DNA from: Orlajensenia leifsoniae
Lineage (GTDB): Bacteria > Actinomycetota > Actinomycetes > Actinomycetales > Microbacteriaceae
Direction: 5' to 3'
Assembly (NCBI RefSeq): GCF_004570845.1
Contig: NZ_SPQZ01000007.1
Location: 62,001 to 126,000 of the forward strand
Length of the DNA stretch: 64,000 nucleotides
The notes beneath the pieces were generated by a model. That model was not told the DNA's origin. It did not search any database and saw only the letters and a program-made list of their open reading frames with translations. Positions 56,228 through 64,000 of the stretch are shown here, piece by piece; the stretch's first letter is position 1, and every line of letters starts with the position of its first letter. The position numbers and the translations under genes are program-made.

Positions 56228-58945
56228 TTACTTGATGACTGTCACCGCCCCCGTGGAGGTGAGGCGCTTCTGGACACCCTCATGCAGGAAGTTCGCCTCG
56301 AACGTCAGCGAGGTCTTCCCCTCCGGCACATTGTTGTCGAGGTCGGCCTTGTCGAACTGCAGGACGAGCCACGTGCGCTTGGTCAGCTTCGTCAGCCACT
56401 TGCTCGTCGTCCGAACGCTCGACGCCTCGACAGGGTTCGTGCTCAGGGGCGTCACCAGTTGCGCTCCGCCCTCGTACACGTATCCGGCCGGGAGGTCGAA
56501 GGTCGCCGTCACCTTCTGATTGAGGCGACTGAGCAGGCCTCCCTTGTCGCCGAGATTCAGTCGGCTCGGCACGAACTTCAGGGCGCCCGCCACATCCGTC
56601 GGCTCGAGGTAGACCTCGATCTTGCCCGTCGGGCGAGGGTCGGTGCAGTCGTTGAAGAAGTACTCGCCTGCACGATCGAACGTGTGCTCGTACGTCTCTC
56701 CTGGCTGCAGCGTGACGTTGAACTCGCCTTCGAAGAACTGCGTCGCGCAATGCGGCTTCACGTTCGGGAAGCTGGGGAAGGTCTCAGCACCCGGATTGCG
56801 GAAGGTGACGGCGCTGCCGACGGGCACGCGGAGATGGGTCGGCTGCATCGCGTTCTGCGACACGCTGTCGCGCGCCGCGGCGGTGTCATCGGTGCGGTTG
56901 GCCCGTGCGAGGAGCACTGTGTTGCCGACGGTCTCGCCCGCGACGGCAGCACCGCCGACCGGGCGACGGATCGTCAGCGGGGCCGTGTCCGGTCCCTCGG
57001 GACTTCCGGACTCGGTGGTGTAGGAACCGCCGAGCTTGAACGCCCACAGGGAGTCGCCCTGCGTGACCGATCCGCCGTACGGGTTGGTCGACCCGGCAGC
57101 GAACACGGCGACGTACTGCTCGCCGTCGACCTCGTAGGTGACGGGCGCCGATGCGATGCCCGATCCCGTCTGGAAGCTCCAGAGTTCATCACCGTCCGCG
57201 GCATCCAGCGCCAGCATCCGACCGTCGATCTGTCCGACGAAGAGGAGATCGGATGCCGTCGTCAGCGGACCCTGGCCATGCGACATGTCGGTGCCGAGAT
57301 GGTTGCTCCAGGCGACCTCCCCGGTCGACGCGTCGTAGGCGAGGATGCCCCCGGTCTGGTACTGCCCGATGGCACGCAGGCCGTTCGCCGATGCACCGTT
57401 GTAGTGCGCGACCGGGTTCGTTCCGTAGGGGAAGTAGACGAGATTCGTCTTGTGGCTGTACGAGTGGTTCGACCAGTCACCGCCTCCGTTCTGGCTCGTC
57501 GTCGAGAGGATGGGGGCGTCCCACTGCGGGTCGTACATGCATCCCTCGCGGTGTCCGGACGGGTGACCGTCAGGGTAGGTGAGGAATGGTTCGTCGACGG
57601 CGACGTAGCTGTCGGGGTTGAAGACGAGGTTGCCATCGGCATCCGGCTGGTAGCCGTTGTAGTTGGGCACGGCACGCCAGGGGTCGCCGGGAATGTTCTC
57701 CGGGTCGAGCTTCTCCCAGACGACGCACTCGGGCAGCAGCCGGTTCTCGGGGAACGGCTGGGTGGTGGCATGGTTCTGTCGGGAGTCGGTGATCATGGGC
57801 TTGTCGATCACCGGGAGCACCGGCTCACCGTTCGTGCGGTCGAGCACGAACTGATGGCCCGACTTGCTGCCGTAGAAGACCACCTTGCGCTCTTCGCCTC
57901 CGATCTCCAGGTCGGCGAGTGTCGGCGGGTGAACGTTGTCCATGTCCCAGACGTCATGCCGGATGGACTGGTAGTGCCACTTGTACTCGCCGGTCGCCGC
58001 ATCGACGGCCACCATCGTGCTGGAGAAGAGGTTGTCGCCGGGACGCAGCGACCCGTTCTGCGAGGAGGTGCAGCTGCGGGCGTTGCCGAAGGTCATGTAG
58101 TACATGCCGAGCTCGGGGTCGACCGCGCCGTGCATCCACGACGTCGCGCCGCCCTCCTCGGCGCAGTCGGTGCCATCTGCGAGCACCGGACCCCACGTCT
58201 CCGACGCGTCGAACGTCTGTCCGTCCACGCCGGTGAATTCCTGGCCTCGCTTCGGCCCGCCGAAGAAGTGCCACAGGTACGACCCGTCGGCCGCGTCCAG
58301 GGCGACGACGGCACCGCGGTCGCCATCGGCGGCGTGGGCGTACACGATTCCGTCGGAGTACACGGTGGCGACCTTGCCGACGCGCCCGAGGTCCTCACCC
58401 GCCGGTCCGGCGACCTCGACCGCCCAGACCTCTTCGCCTGTGGTGTCGTCCAGGGCGACGACGCGATTGCCGCCTCCCAGGGTGAAGATCCTGCCGTCGC
58501 CCGCAGAGACTCCGCGGCGCGTACCGGAGAGTCCGTAGACGTCGTTCTCCCACTTCCAGAGGGGTTCACCCGTCGCGCCGTCGACTGCGGCCACACCGCC
58601 GCTGGGCGTATCGAGGTAGATGACGCCGTCGACGACGATGGGGGTCGTCTGCTGCCCTACGTCGTCGGATGCCGGTGCAACCGCCGACAGATGGGTTCGC
58701 CAGGCCGGGGCCAGATGTTTCAGGTTCCGTTTCGTGATCTCGGTCAGCCCGGAATAGTGCTGATTCCCGAGATTGCCGCCGACGGTGGGCATGTCCGCTC
58801 CGGTCGGCGCGAGCCCCGTCAATCCGCCCGGCGGAACCGGTTCCGTCGGGCTCGCCGACGCGATGCCGGGTGAAGCGGTGATGGTGAGGGCGATCAATGC
58901 CCCGATCCCCGCAATACCCCATCTCGTGGTCTGTCGTGTGCGCAT
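56228..58945 (-). CDS. secreted PQQ-dependent dehydrogenase with cupredoxin-like tail
   Basis: 905 residues. Signal peptide ends near GIASAS (residue ~32). Quinoprotein propeller at about 50-620: tryptophan-docking repeats ending ALDAADGSYLW, ALDAADGDELW; LRPGDNLFSSTMVAVD, HYQSIRHDVWDMD with the catalytic Asp. Residues ~690-760 form a cupredoxin-like domain (VTFRNPGAETFPSFPNVKPH, GEYFFNDCTDPRP), then a last beta domain. Copper ligands are incomplete: one His and the Cys are there, the second His and the Met are not. Probably oxidises an alcohol group of the growth substrate outside the membrane. AAGGAGG precedes the ATG. No pqq synthesis genes are in the window. Confidence 0.85.
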   Translation of the reverse strand: MRTRQTTRWGIAGIGALIALTITASPGIASASPTEPVPPGGLTGLAPTGADMPTVGGNLGNQHYSGLTEITKRNLKHLAPAWRTHLSAVAPASDDVGQQTTPIVVDGVIYLDTPSGGVAAVDGATGEPLWKWENDVYGLSGTRRGVSAGDGRIFTLGGGNRVVALDDTTGEEVWAVEVAGPAGEDLGRVGKVATVYSDGIVYAHAADGDRGAVVALDAADGSYLWHFFGGPKRGQEFTGVDGQTFDASETWGPVLADGTDCAEEGGATSWMHGAVDPELGMYYMTFGNARSCTSSQNGSLRPGDNLFSSTMVAVDAATGEYKWHYQSIRHDVWDMDNVHPPTLADLEIGGEERKVVFYGSKSGHQFVLDRTNGEPVLPVIDKPMITDSRQNHATTQPFPENRLLPECVVWEKLDPENIPGDPWRAVPNYNGYQPDADGNLVFNPDSYVAVDEPFLTYPDGHPSGHREGCMYDPQWDAPILSTTSQNGGGDWSNHSYSHKTNLVYFPYGTNPVAHYNGASANGLRAIGQYQTGGILAYDASTGEVAWSNHLGTDMSHGQGPLTTASDLLFVGQIDGRMLALDAADGDELWSFQTGSGIASAPVTYEVDGEQYVAVFAAGSTNPYGGSVTQGDSLWAFKLGGSYTTESGSPEGPDTAPLTIRRPVGGAAVAGETVGNTVLLARANRTDDTAAARDSVSQNAMQPTHLRVPVGSAVTFRNPGAETFPSFPNVKPHCATQFFEGEFNVTLQPGETYEHTFDRAGEYFFNDCTDPRPTGKIEVYLEPTDVAGALKFVPSRLNLGDKGGLLSRLNQKVTATFDLPAGYVYEGGAQLVTPLSTNPVEASSVRTTSKWLTKLTKRTWLVLQFDKADLDNNVPEGKTSLTFEANFLHEGVQKRLTSTGAVTVIK

Positions 58946-59129
58946 CCCTTGCCTCCTTGATCATCGTTGATCCGCGGCGGTTGGACTCGGGTTCTTTCGC
59001 CGTTCCTTCAGAACCTGGCGATCCCTCCGATCCGAAGGTCGGCGAGATCAGCCAGCGCTCGGACGCTAACCCCGCGGTCTCGAGCCGGCAACCTCACGGC
59101 TCAGCGAGTGAGACAACTCCCGGGCCGAA

Positions 59130-59156
59130 GAAAGGGGCGCGGCGAGCGCCCCTTTC
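59130..59156. terminator. hairpin upstream of the aldehyde dehydrogenase operon
   Basis: GAAAGGGGCGC, GGCGA loop, GCGCCCCTTTC: a perfect 11-bp stem ending 84 bases before the ATG at 59241. Could be an upstream terminator or an attenuator in the leader. Confidence 0.5.
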
Positions 59157-59158
59157 TG

Positions 59159-59178
59159 CCCAGTGGGACACGCTTTGG
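59159..59178. promoter_or_regulatory. IclR-like box upstream of the ALDH operon
   Basis: CCCAGTGGGACACGCTTTGG; resembles the box at 41457 in its right half and the others only in TGGGAC. Confidence 0.4.
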
Positions 59179-59240
59179 TAGCGGTGTCGGCGTGTGCGTA
59201 GCATGCGGCATCGGCACCAATGCCCATGGACGGAGTTGTC

Positions 59241-60680
59241 ATGGCTGCTTCAGCACCCAGATCGTTGTCCCCTCAACAGGAGCAGGAACTCGATGATGTG
59301 TTCGCCCGCGCGAGGGCTGCGCTCGCGGTCATCGCCACCTATGACCAAGAGCGGGTCGACCGACTGATCCAGGCTGTCGCGTGGGCCGTTGCGAACCGCA
59401 CTGCCTTCCACCGGCTGGTCGGGATGGGCATCGCCGAGTCGGGCCTCGGCGATTTCGAGAGTCGCATGAACAAGAGGATGAAGATCCGCGGGGTGCTGCG
59501 CGACGCTCTGCGGAGTCCCTCGGTGGGGATCATCGAGGAGGATGCGGCCAGGGGACTCGTCAAGTACGGCAAGCCGGTTGGCATCATCGGATGCGTAGTT
59601 CCGACCACGAACCCCGACCTGACGCCTGCCGGGAATGCGATCTACGCCATCAAGGCACGCGACGTCGTGGTGTTCTCACCGCACCCCCGCTCGAAGCACA
59701 CCACTGCGGAGACGGTTCGGCTCATGCGGGAGGCGTTGGAGGCGGAGGGTGCCCCGGCCGACATCCTGCAGTGCATCACGCTTCCCAGCCTCACAGCCTC
59801 ACAGGAGGTCATGAGGCGATCGGACCTCGTGATCGCCACGGGCGGTCAGGGGCTGGTGCGGGCGGCGTACAGTTCCGGCACCCCCGCCTACGGCGTGGGC
59901 GCCGGCAATGCGACCGAGTTCGTCGACGAGACCGCTGACCTCCAGGAGACGGCACGCAACTGCATGCTGTCCAAGACCTCGGACTTCGGCTCGGGGTGTT
60001 CGGCGGACGGAAACGTCCTCGTTCCGGCAGGCCGATACCGGGCGATGCTCGATGCGCTCCAGAGCGAGGGCGGCTACCTCGCGACATCGGACCAGCGGGC
60101 GGCGCTCCAGGCCGTGATGTGGGATGACGAGGGCCACCGCCTCCCGGACACGGTGGCGATCTCGCCCCAGGCGCTCGCGAACGCTGCGGGCTTCGACATC
60201 CCCGATGACCGCCGGTTCATCCTCGTGGAGGGGGATGGAATCAGCGAGGACAGGCAGTTCTGCAAGGAGAAGCTCACGACCCTGATGGCGGTGCACGCCT
60301 ACGAGGGCAGTTTCGAGGATGGCGTCGAGCTTGCCAAGCGTCTCTACGACATCGGCGGCAAGGGCCACTCCTGCGGCATAGCCTCGACCGACGACGCCCA
60401 CATCGACTACTTCGCACAGCACATGCCCGTCTCTCGGATCATGGTGCGTCAGCCGAACTCGAAGGCGAACGCGGGATCGTTCACGAACGGGATGCCGATG
60501 ACCTCGTCGATGGGATGCGGCACGTGGGGCGGCAACATCACGTCCGAGAACATCTCCCTCCGTCACTACCTCAACACGACCTGGGTCTCGCGCGCGATCG
60601 CGGAGGATCGCCCATCCGACGACGAGCTGTTCGGAGACTTCTTCGACCCGGACCTCGAAGAAGCAGGCCAGGGCCGATGA
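59241..60680 (+). CDS. acylating (CoA-dependent) aldehyde dehydrogenase
   Basis: 479 residues from the ATG at 59241 (GGAG five bases upstream; two earlier ATGs at 59220 and 59226 lack a site). The fold of the EutE/AdhE/SauS branch: GIIGCVVPTTNPDL, then AIKARDVVVFSPHPRSK, TGGQGLVRAAYSSGTPAYGVGAGN split, with nucleophile Cys253 in FGSGCSADGN. Reaction: aldehyde + CoA + NAD(P)+ to acyl-CoA. Substrate unknown; SauS acts on sulfoacetaldehyde, but no sulfonate genes are here. Stop overlaps the next gene (ATGA). Confidence 0.88.
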   Translation: MAASAPRSLSPQQEQELDDVFARARAALAVIATYDQERVDRLIQAVAWAVANRTAFHRLVGMGIAESGLGDFESRMNKRMKIRGVLRDALRSPSVGIIEEDAARGLVKYGKPVGIIGCVVPTTNPDLTPAGNAIYAIKARDVVVFSPHPRSKHTTAETVRLMREALEAEGAPADILQCITLPSLTASQEVMRRSDLVIATGGQGLVRAAYSSGTPAYGVGAGNATEFVDETADLQETARNCMLSKTSDFGSGCSADGNVLVPAGRYRAMLDALQSEGGYLATSDQRAALQAVMWDDEGHRLPDTVAISPQALANAAGFDIPDDRRFILVEGDGISEDRQFCKEKLTTLMAVHAYEGSFEDGVELAKRLYDIGGKGHSCGIASTDDAHIDYFAQHMPVSRIMVRQPNSKANAGSFTNGMPMTSSMGCGTWGGNITSENISLRHYLNTTWVSRAIAEDRPSDDELFGDFFDPDLEEAGQGR

Positions 60681-61522
60681 CCGAGGAAACGCCTGAGGAG
60701 GTGCTCGCCGAGGCGCGTCGCTGGTGGCACACCGACATCATCGATGTGCGTCCCGGCGAGATCGACCTGCGCGGCTACCCCGTGCAGGAACTGATCGGCA
60801 CCGTCGGCTTCGTCGACACCATCTGGCTCATGCTTCGGGGAGAGCTGCCGTCCCACGCGCAGGCGGCGCTCCTCGAAGCCGCGCTCGTGGCATCCGTCGA
60901 CCATGGTCCACAGGCGCCGTCCATCGCGATAGCGCGCATGGCCACCACGTGCGGCGCTCGGATCAACGGCGCGATGGCCTCGGCCATCAATGTCCTCGAC
61001 GACATCCACGGCGGTCCCGGGCAGCAGTGCATGGAGATCTACCTCCAGATCGACGCGGAAGCGGAGCGGACGGGCGACCTCGGCGAGGCCGTCCGCCGCG
61101 TCCTGAAGCGCCAGAGCGATGCCGGCGTCGCGTACATCCCCGGCTTCGGGCATCGCTTCCATCCGCTCGACCCGCGGACCCCGCGCCTGCTGTCGCTCGT
61201 CGACGCCGCGGCGGCAGACGGGTCGGTGGACGGACGGTTCGCCGCGATCGGGCGGGCTGTCGAGGATGCCATCAGCGAGGGGAAATCGCGGCGCGTGCCC
61301 ATGAACATCGACGGCGCCACCGCCGTCATCTACTGCGAACTCGGCTTCACGCCCGAACTCGGGCGGGGAGTCTTCATCCTCTCCCGCTCGGTCGGGATCC
61401 TCGCCCATGCCCACGAGCAGATGCAGCAGGGGGGCCGGATCAAAGGCCCCGTGCCGAAGTCGATCGGCTACACGTACACCGGGCCGGCACGACGATCCGT
61501 GCCGAACGAACGCGACAAATGA
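60677..61522 (+). CDS. citryl-CoA-lyase-like (small citrate synthase family) enzyme
   Basis: 281 residues, single-domain citrate synthase fold. DDIHGGPGQQCME, GFGHRFHPLDPRTPRLL and NIDGATAVIYCELGF correspond to the His, His, Asp triad of citrate synthase. The short length and lack of a large N-terminal domain match citryl-CoA lyase and related C-C lyases rather than TCA-cycle citrate synthase. It probably breaks or makes an acyl-CoA plus oxo-acid bond with the CoA ester produced upstream. Confidence 0.82.
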   Translation: MTEETPEEVLAEARRWWHTDIIDVRPGEIDLRGYPVQELIGTVGFVDTIWLMLRGELPSHAQAALLEAALVASVDHGPQAPSIAIARMATTCGARINGAMASAINVLDDIHGGPGQQCMEIYLQIDAEAERTGDLGEAVRRVLKRQSDAGVAYIPGFGHRFHPLDPRTPRLLSLVDAAAADGSVDGRFAAIGRAVEDAISEGKSRRVPMNIDGATAVIYCELGFTPELGRGVFILSRSVGILAHAHEQMQQGGRIKGPVPKSIGYTYTGPARRSVPNERDK

Positions 61523-61533
61523 AGGAGAGCAAC

Positions 61534-63297
61534 ATGAAGGACCTGGTGTCCAACCAGATCGTCCGGTACCTGGAAGCGCGCGATGTCGAGCACATCTTCG
61601 GCTTGTGCGGGCACACGAACATCGCGCTGCTGGCCGCCGTGGAGAAGAGCGACAGCATCTCCTTCGTGAACGTGCGCCACGAGCAGATCGCCGCCCACGC
61701 CGCCGACGGGTACGCGCGCGTGACCAAGCGGACGGGGGTCGTGCTGACCCACCTCGGCCCGGGACTGACGAACGCCACCACGGGAGTGGCGAACGCTGCA
61801 CTCGACTCCATTCCGATGGTCGTGATCGCGGGTGACGTGCCGACGCACTATTTCGGAAAGCACCCCCACCAGGAGATCAACCTTCACGCCGACGCCGCCC
61901 AGTACGAGATCTATCGACCCTTCGTGAAGCGAGCCTGGCGAGTCGACCAGCCCCACCTCATCGCAGAGGTTCTCGACAAGGCATTCACCCTGGCAGAGAG
62001 CGGTCGGCCAGGGCCGGTCCTGGTCGACGTGCCCATGGACGTCTTCTCCGCGGAGATCGAGGTCGCTCTGTTCGACAGGGTGATCGGCAACACCCGTTCG
62101 CTCGCCCGACCCAGCATCGATGAAGATGTCGCCGAGCGGATCGTGCAGAACCTGCTCGATGCCGAGAGGCCCGTCCTCTACGTGGGAGGCGGCATCGTCG
62201 CAGCAGACGCGGCGACCGAGCTGGCGGAGTTCGCCAACGCCCTGTCGTTGCCCGTCGCGCACAGTCTCATGGGCAAGGGCGCACTGCCCGACGACAGCCC
62301 CCTCGTCCTGGGCATGACCGGGTTCTGGGGAACGGCCTTCACCAACGAGACGACGCGGACGGCCGACTGGATCCTCGCGCTCGGCACGCGGTTCGCTGAG
62401 GCCGATTCCAGTTCCTGGTATCCCGAGTACACCTTCGACCCCTCAGTCACGAAGCTCATGCAGATCGACATCGACCCGGCCGAGCTCGGTCGGAACTACC
62501 CGCTCGACATCGGCGCGTTGGCAGATCTGAAGTCCGCGCTGAGAGTGCTCACGCGGGTTGCCCATCGTCTCGCCCCGACAGGAGTGCAACGCGACGACCT
62601 GCTGGCTCGGATCGCCGAGAATCGAGCATCCGCGAAGCTCCAGAACGCCGACGCCCGAGTCTCCGATGCCTGGCCGATGCGGCCGGAACGGATTCTGGCC
62701 GAGACCCGGGAGGTTCTCCCGCCGGATGCGATCATCACCACGGACGTGGGCTGGAACAAGAACGGAGTCGGCCAGCAGTTCGACATCCTCACTCCGGGAA
62801 CCTTCCTCACCCCCGGCGGTTTCGCGACGATGGGATTCGGGGCACCGGCTGCAGTCGGGGCGAAGATCGCGCGCCCCGACCGCGTCGTCGTCTCGCTCGT
62901 GGGCGACGGAGGCTTCGGGCAGAATCCCGCGGTGCTCGCGACGGCGCGCGAGGAGAACGTTCCCGTCGTCTGGGTCGTGATGAACAACAACGCCTTCGGC
63001 ACGATCGCCGGCCTCGAGAAGGCCGCGTTCGACACGACGTACGGGACCGTGTTCGGCACCGCCGATGATCCCATGTACACGAACTTCGCAGCCATTGCGG
63101 AGGCTTACGGTGTCACCGGAATCAAGGTCGAGACAGCGGCGGAGTTCAAGCCGGCCCTCGAGCGGGCGATAGCCCTCGGACGACCCGTCGTGATCGATGT
63201 GTCGATGGTCAACGTTCCGACACCGACCACGGGCCACTGGAACATCCTCGACATCTACACGCCCGGCGAGACCGTCGAGCATGTCGCGACCCACTGA
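61534..63297 (+). CDS. thiamine pyrophosphate-dependent enzyme (ALS/POX family)
   Basis: 587 residues. ATG 61534 preceded by AAGGAGAG. Catalytic Glu50 in RHEQIAAHAADGYAR, TPP/Mg motif VGDGGFGQNPAVLAT to MNNNAFGTI. Three-domain layout as in acetolactate synthase, but without a partner small subunit and with GHTN in place of the ALS GGA region, so it is not the biosynthetic ALS at 21396. Could decarboxylate a 2-oxo acid to an aldehyde for the dehydrogenase in the same operon, or cleave a cyclic diketone as IolD does. Confidence 0.85.
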   Translation: MKDLVSNQIVRYLEARDVEHIFGLCGHTNIALLAAVEKSDSISFVNVRHEQIAAHAADGYARVTKRTGVVLTHLGPGLTNATTGVANAALDSIPMVVIAGDVPTHYFGKHPHQEINLHADAAQYEIYRPFVKRAWRVDQPHLIAEVLDKAFTLAESGRPGPVLVDVPMDVFSAEIEVALFDRVIGNTRSLARPSIDEDVAERIVQNLLDAERPVLYVGGGIVAADAATELAEFANALSLPVAHSLMGKGALPDDSPLVLGMTGFWGTAFTNETTRTADWILALGTRFAEADSSSWYPEYTFDPSVTKLMQIDIDPAELGRNYPLDIGALADLKSALRVLTRVAHRLAPTGVQRDDLLARIAENRASAKLQNADARVSDAWPMRPERILAETREVLPPDAIITTDVGWNKNGVGQQFDILTPGTFLTPGGFATMGFGAPAAVGAKIARPDRVVVSLVGDGGFGQNPAVLATAREENVPVVWVVMNNNAFGTIAGLEKAAFDTTYGTVFGTADDPMYTNFAAIAEAYGVTGIKVETAAEFKPALERAIALGRPVVIDVSMVNVPTPTTGHWNILDIYTPGETVEHVATH

Positions 63298-63342
63298 CCA
63301 CTCTTCACCGACCGACCGACCCATCCGCGAGGCCCGACTCCC

Positions 63343-64000
63343 ATGAACGTCGTACCCGGTCCTGAGAACGTCTTGATCTCGACGGTGTGCCTGTCCGGCA
63401 CCCTCGAGGACAAGATGCGCGCCGCCGCAGCGGCGGGGTTCGCCGGGATCGAGATGCTCGACTACGACCTCGTCATGTCGCCGTGGTCGCCGTCTCGCCT
63501 GGCGGCCGAGGCCGGCGGTCTCGGTCTCACGGTCGACGTGTATCAGCCGTTCCACGTCGAGACGGTCCATCCCGAGCTGTTCGGTGCCGGCCTCCGCCAC
63601 GCCGATCGCAAGTTCGACCTCCTGATGGAGCTCGGTGCTCGTGTCCTGGTGTGCTGTTCGTCCAGAACGGCGGGAGGGCTGGACGACGACGACCTCGCGG
63701 CGGAACAGCTGCACACGCTCGCGGAGCATGCCGAACACCGTGGTCTGCGGCTCGCTTACGAAGCTGTGCCCTGGGGGCGGGTACCCACGCACGAGGAGGC
63801 CTGGCGCATCGTCCAGTCCGTCGACCATCCGGCCCTGGGACTGTGCCTGGACAGCTTCCATGTCCTGTCGCGGCACAACGATCCGACCGTGATAGCCCAG
63901 GTGGACGCCGACAAGGTGTTCCACGTCCAGCTTGCGGATGCCCCTCGCGTCAACATGGACGTTCGCGAGTGGAGCCTCCACTCCCGCATGTTCCCGGGGC
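63343..64000 (+). CDS. second quiC-like TIM-barrel gene, 3' end outside window
   Basis: The frame from ATG 63343 stays open for 219 residues to the edge. STVCLSGTLEDKMRAAAAAG, YEAVPWG, LCLDSFHVLSRH and VFHVQLADAP align with the N-terminal barrel of quiC at 46133, with the same metal ligands (Glu, Asp, Gln). Whether it has the C-terminal dioxygenase-like domain cannot be seen. 45 bases after the TPP gene, same strand, so probably the fourth gene of that operon. Confidence 0.85.
   Translation, partial: MNVVPGPENVLISTVCLSGTLEDKMRAAAAAGFAGIEMLDYDLVMSPWSPSRLAAEAGGLGLTVDVYQPFHVETVHPELFGAGLRHADRKFDLLMELGARVLVCCSSRTAGGLDDDDLAAEQLHTLAEHAEHRGLRLAYEAVPWGRVPTHEEAWRIVQSVDHPALGLCLDSFHVLSRHNDPTVIAQVDADKVFHVQLADAPRVNMDVREWSLHSRMFPG

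Noticed and set aside
56036-58873. 945-residue plus-strand frame over the PQQ dehydrogenase
   Set aside because: Arg/Val-rich artefact opposite a clear quinoprotein.
60724-61533. N-terminal extension of the TPP enzyme
   Set aside because: Arg-rich shadow of the lyase-like gene; AAGGAGAG precedes ATG 61534.

Overview
This is a high-GC window whose gene content, amino-acid clusters and codon habits suggest an actinobacterium of the Microbacteriaceae type. The pointers are a bioY-bioM-bioN biotin ECF transporter, an ilvD-ilvB-ilvN-ilvC run followed by serA, leuB and ilvE, DUF6458 and small membrane proteins, several promoters that look leaderless, and a recurring GGATGC/GCATCC word in otherwise GAC/GCC-rich coding DNA. 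The family assignment is inference from gene content; there is no rRNA in the window.

Bases 1 to about 40,400 look like ordinary chromosomal backbone. In order they hold: a DUF4012 protein cut by the window edge, divergent from a secreted amidase-like protein; a ClC-type channel; a TetR-controlled MFS drug exporter; biotin uptake (bioY, bioM, bioN); an ArsB-type permease; a TetR-MMPL-YhgE/Pip operon whose MMPL protein carries a degenerate ABC-ATPase-like tail; a fused trehalose-6-phosphate synthase/phosphatase; the branched-chain amino acid genes; cutC; a large secreted lamin-tail/phosphoesterase protein; serA, leuB, ilvE; a fumarylacetoacetate-hydrolase family gene; a PLP enzyme divergent from a LysR regulator; gltX; and tRNA-Gln(CTG) with its terminator.

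Immediately after tRNA-Gln the character changes. From 40,436 to the right edge runs an accessory catabolic region with four IclR regulators in two tandem pairs and one TetR regulator. Its metabolic genes are a shikimate/quinate dehydrogenase, a 3-dehydroshikimate dehydratase (quiC) and a second, partial quiC-like gene at the right edge, a divergent type II dehydroquinase, a complete but split TRAP transporter (dctP apart from dctQM), a secreted PQQ dehydrogenase with a cupredoxin-like tail, a Gfo/Idh/MocA oxidoreductase, an FAD oxidoreductase, and an operon of acylating aldehyde dehydrogenase, citryl-CoA-lyase-like enzyme and TPP enzyme. ThuA and beta-propeller genes lie at its left end.

The region reads as a system for periplasmic oxidation, import and breakdown of a hydroaromatic (quinate/shikimate-like) or cyclitol acid. 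The IclR-like box TGG(A/G)AC recurs in front of nearly every transcription unit and probably ties the region together. The TPP, acylating dehydrogenase and citryl-CoA-lyase-like operon does not fit the standard quinate-to-protocatechuate route, and no ring-cleavage dioxygenase is visible; this is the best candidate here for an undescribed pathway.
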